A stretch of DNA of 47,298 bases from Candidatus Staskawiczbacteria bacterium RIFCSPHIGHO2_02_FULL_43_16 (GTDB taxonomy: Bacteria > Patescibacteriota > Minisyncoccia > Minisyncoccales > Staskawiczbacteraceae): NCBI GenBank assembly GCA_001821935.1, contig MHOU01000002.1, forward strand, positions 58,793-106,090, given 5' to 3'. Below are positions 45,708 to 47,298 of the stretch, piece after piece. The position numbers were made by a program, and so were the translations under genes. Position 1 is the stretch's first letter; each line of letters starts with the position of its first letter. A model generated the notes under the pieces. That model had not been told where the DNA came from and ran no database searches. It was given only the letters and a program-made list of their open reading frames with translations.

Positions 45708-46061
45708 ATGAAGAAAATCTTCTGGACCGAGCATTCTAAAATAAAAATGCGCCAGTACGGGCTTTCCCAGGGAAAAATATTGCAGGTGTTGCGCCGGCCG
45801 GAACGCCAGGAAAAGGGGATTGCCCCGGGTTGCACCGCTTTAATGCAAACAAATCGCGGACCAACGCGGAAATTAACGCAGAAAAATGCAGAAAGGCCTT
45901 GGCTAAAAAGGGCTCCCGGTGAAATTTGGCTGATGTATAAAGACAACCAAAACATAAGAAAAATTATCAGCGCCTGGCGTTATCCGGGAATTTCAAAACC
46001 GGGGGAAAGTATTCCTATTCCCGCCGAAATTAAACAAGAATTACTAAATGGAGATTTATAA
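45708..46061 (+). CDS. Small hypothetical protein common in CPR-like genomes
   Basis: 117 aa. HSKIKMRQYGLSQGKILQVLRRPERQEKGIAPGC and KIISAWRYPGISKPGE are the recognisable conserved parts; the fold resembles DUF4258-like small toxins/nuclease-related proteins, not certain. An in-frame insert (NRGPTRKLTQKNAERPW) of repeat origin interrupts it. It overlaps the next gene by 14 bp. Confidence 0.65.
   Translation: MKKIFWTEHSKIKMRQYGLSQGKILQVLRRPERQEKGIAPGCTALMQTNRGPTRKLTQKNAERPWLKRAPGEIWLMYKDNQNIRKIISAWRYPGISKPGESIPIPAEIKQELLNGDL
45847..45893 (+). repeat. In-frame repeat insert in the 117-aa gene
   Basis: AATCGCGGACCAACGCGGAA and AACGCAGAAAAATGCAGAAA words: tandem-like ACGCGGA/ACGCAGA units encoding RGPTRKLTQKNAE. 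Confidence 0.45.
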
Positions 46062-46437
46062 AACAAGGCCATTGATTATTTCGTGGTTTGCCTGGCATTT
46101 TTTCCAAATGCCCGGGTTTTTGGTTTTGGTTTGGAAAAATTATCTGGTATTTTGCGCGGATTTTTTTTCCATCCCCCTGTTGCTAAAAACCCTGCTTTCG
46201 CCGTGGCGCAAGTACCGGTGGAGTTACCCAAAATCAATTGACCTTGGCGCTTACGCCAGCAATTTCATTTTTAACACTTTTTCGCGCCTGATGGGTTTGA
46301 TATGCCGGACAACGCTGATTATCCTGGGCATTATGGCCCAAGTTCTGGTAATTATCATCGGGGCGGCGGGTATTTTGTTTTGGATATTGCTGCCATTTAT
46401 TTCATTAGCCTTAATATTCGCCCTTCTGTATGTTTAA
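46048..46437 (+). CDS. Hypothetical membrane protein
   Basis: 129 aa, mostly hydrophobic: segments at ~15-45 (FLVLVWKNYLVFCADFFSIP) and ~85-128 (GIMAQVLVIIIGAAGILFWI). A conserved-looking LLSPWRKYRW stretch lies in the middle. It starts inside the previous gene and overlaps the next by 8 bp, so all three are translationally coupled. Confidence 0.7.
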   Translation: MEIYKTRPLIISWFAWHFFQMPGFLVLVWKNYLVFCADFFSIPLLLKTLLSPWRKYRWSYPKSIDLGAYASNFIFNTFSRLMGLICRTTLIILGIMAQVLVIIIGAAGILFWILLPFISLALIFALLYV

Positions 46438-47298
46438 CTTTGACACCCGGACAACCCAAGTTTCAAAATCTCTGAAAATATGGTCATTTTTGCCGGTTAA
46501 GCATGCCAGCCTTTTTGCTCAGGCGTTTTTTTACCTATTTTTGATTTCTCTGGTGGCAGGAGCGCTGTCTTTCATTGACCCGGTATTTTATTTTCCGGCG
46601 GCAAGGCTTTGCGTAGTATTTTTATTGCTGTTTGTCTTCTTTTTGGAAGTATCTCTATTTACCGTATTCGTGGTTAAAAAACCGGGCGTGCCCATGGCGC
46701 TTAAAGAAGCCATGGCCGACCCCGCAAACCATAACCTGGCCGAATTTTTAAGTTTGGAAGCTTGCGGCATTGTTGAGCGGGCCGTGAAAATCTGCCGATC
46801 GCGCCGGCTGTTGCAGGTGCCTTCAGAATCTTTGTTGTACGGCGCACTGTTGATTAACCAGGATGCCAGGGCCTTGGCTGCCCGTCTGGGTATTGATGTA
46901 AAAAAGACCATCCAGGATTTGAAAAACCATTTAGAAAAAGGGAAACGGGAAAGCGCCTTCAGCCTGCTCTTTTCCCCTTCATTTGAACAGACCATCCTGG
47001 AGGCGGCGCGCCTGGCCAACCAGCGCGGCTTGGATATTATTTCAGAAAAAGAATTACTGGTTGCCCTGGCAAAGCACGACGCCTTTTTCAAAACCGTCAT
47101 GATCCAGCTTGAGTTAAAGGATAAAGACGTTGAAAGCGTGGCTTTCTGGCTGGATGCCATTGAACAGGCTTTAGCCAAACGGGCCCAATTTTGGCTGAAA
47201 GAAAACTTGGCGCGGGCGGGGTCTTTGGGCAGGGACTGGGCCTCCGGTTTTACCATTACCTTGGACCGGTTTTCCATTGACTGGACTCACGCGGCCAA
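46430..47298 (+). CDS. Membrane-anchored Clp-type ATPase, N-terminal part (runs off window)
   Basis: At least 289 aa, open to the window end and missed by the track. Two membrane segments occur at ~28-50 and ~58-82. A Clp N-type region (QTILEAARLANQRGLDIISEKELLVALAKHD) lies at about residues 185-220, then LGRDWASGFTITLDRFSIDWTHAA. This start is typical of CPR ClpC-like AAA+ proteins with a membrane anchor. The AAA modules would lie beyond the window. The minus-strand ORF 46588-47277 is its shadow. Confidence 0.75.
   Translation, partial: MFNFDTRTTQVSKSLKIWSFLPVKHASLFAQAFFYLFLISLVAGALSFIDPVFYFPAARLCVVFLLLFVFFLEVSLFTVFVVKKPGVPMALKEAMADPANHNLAEFLSLEACGIVERAVKICRSRRLLQVPSESLLYGALLINQDARALAARLGIDVKKTIQDLKNHLEKGKRESAFSLLFSPSFEQTILEAARLANQRGLDIISEKELLVALAKHDAFFKTVMIQLELKDKDVESVAFWLDAIEQALAKRAQFWLKENLARAGSLGRDWASGFTITLDRFSIDWTHAA

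Noticed and set aside
46588-47277. 229-aa minus-strand ORF at the window end
   Set aside because: Shadow of the Clp-type gene, whose frame is open to the window edge and carries recognisable Clp N sequence.

Overview
The window reads as a chromosomal segment of a Candidate Phyla Radiation bacterium, most likely a Parcubacteria (OD1) lineage. The evidence is a compact core (secE-nusG-rplK, rplJ-rplL, rpsP-khpA-trmD, nusB-rnc, dnaE, gatB, thrS, miaA, mltG), a double-length ThyX, a ThrRS without its TGS domain, rplK with no rplA behind it, palindromic or AT-rich inserts inside core genes, and a reverse transcriptase of a type common in CPR genomes. UGA is used as an ordinary stop. The phylum call is inference from these traits; no marker tree could be run.

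Layout. 1-1560: secE, nusG, rplK. 1600-2405: a MazG-like orphan. 2461-6977: a dTMP-supply cluster (dcd, a HEMGH metallopeptidase-like gene, dut, tmk, tandem thyX). 7034-9107: a reverse-strand orphan, gatB and a perfect inverted-repeat element. 9170-13577 (reverse): thrS, a membrane protein and miaA. 13633-17532: small orphans around dnaE. 17562-21214: rnhB, a large two-armed inverted repeat, a membrane orphan, rpmF, nusB, rnc, rpsP. 21252-24442: an island of four orphan genes lying between rpsP and khpA-trmD. 24451-26143: khpA, trmD, tRNA-Tyr, tRNA-Thr, rpmG. 26250-30253: a copper operon (csoR, copA, an HMA-TauE/SafE membrane protein, a cupredoxin). 30297-33053: lipoprotein, tRNA-Trp, a GrpB-pyrophosphatase-like fusion. 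33109-34225: an IS30 element. 34251-40124: orphan genes, a tmRNA-like RNA and ppa. 40210-43171: mltG, a membrane orphan, rplJ-rplL. 43145-45642: a diversity-generating retroelement (DGR). 45708-end: a small-protein/membrane/Clp-ATPase cluster running off the window.

Two gene classes interleave. Core genes are mostly AT-rich with no visible Shine-Dalgarno (SD), and some look leaderless (gatB, csoR, rnhB). Most orphans are GC-richer, usually single-gene units with a strong SD; many also have a near-consensus -35/-10 promoter and their own terminator. Three core genes (dcd, thrS, rpmG) share a recurrent structured leader whose 12-bp stem covaries.

The strongest accessory system is the DGR. A 264-aa target protein has a 120-bp variable repeat differing from its template at 20 positions, all of them adenines in the template. 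A reverse transcriptase with a YCDD motif follows. The cassette lies between two identical 30-bp copies of the rplL terminator, so it looks inserted there. A second notable item is a 133-nt RNA with tmRNA-like ends and the G3-U70 alanine identity pair but no room for the usual pseudoknots. A third is a 285-nt orphan leader with mutually exclusive stems.
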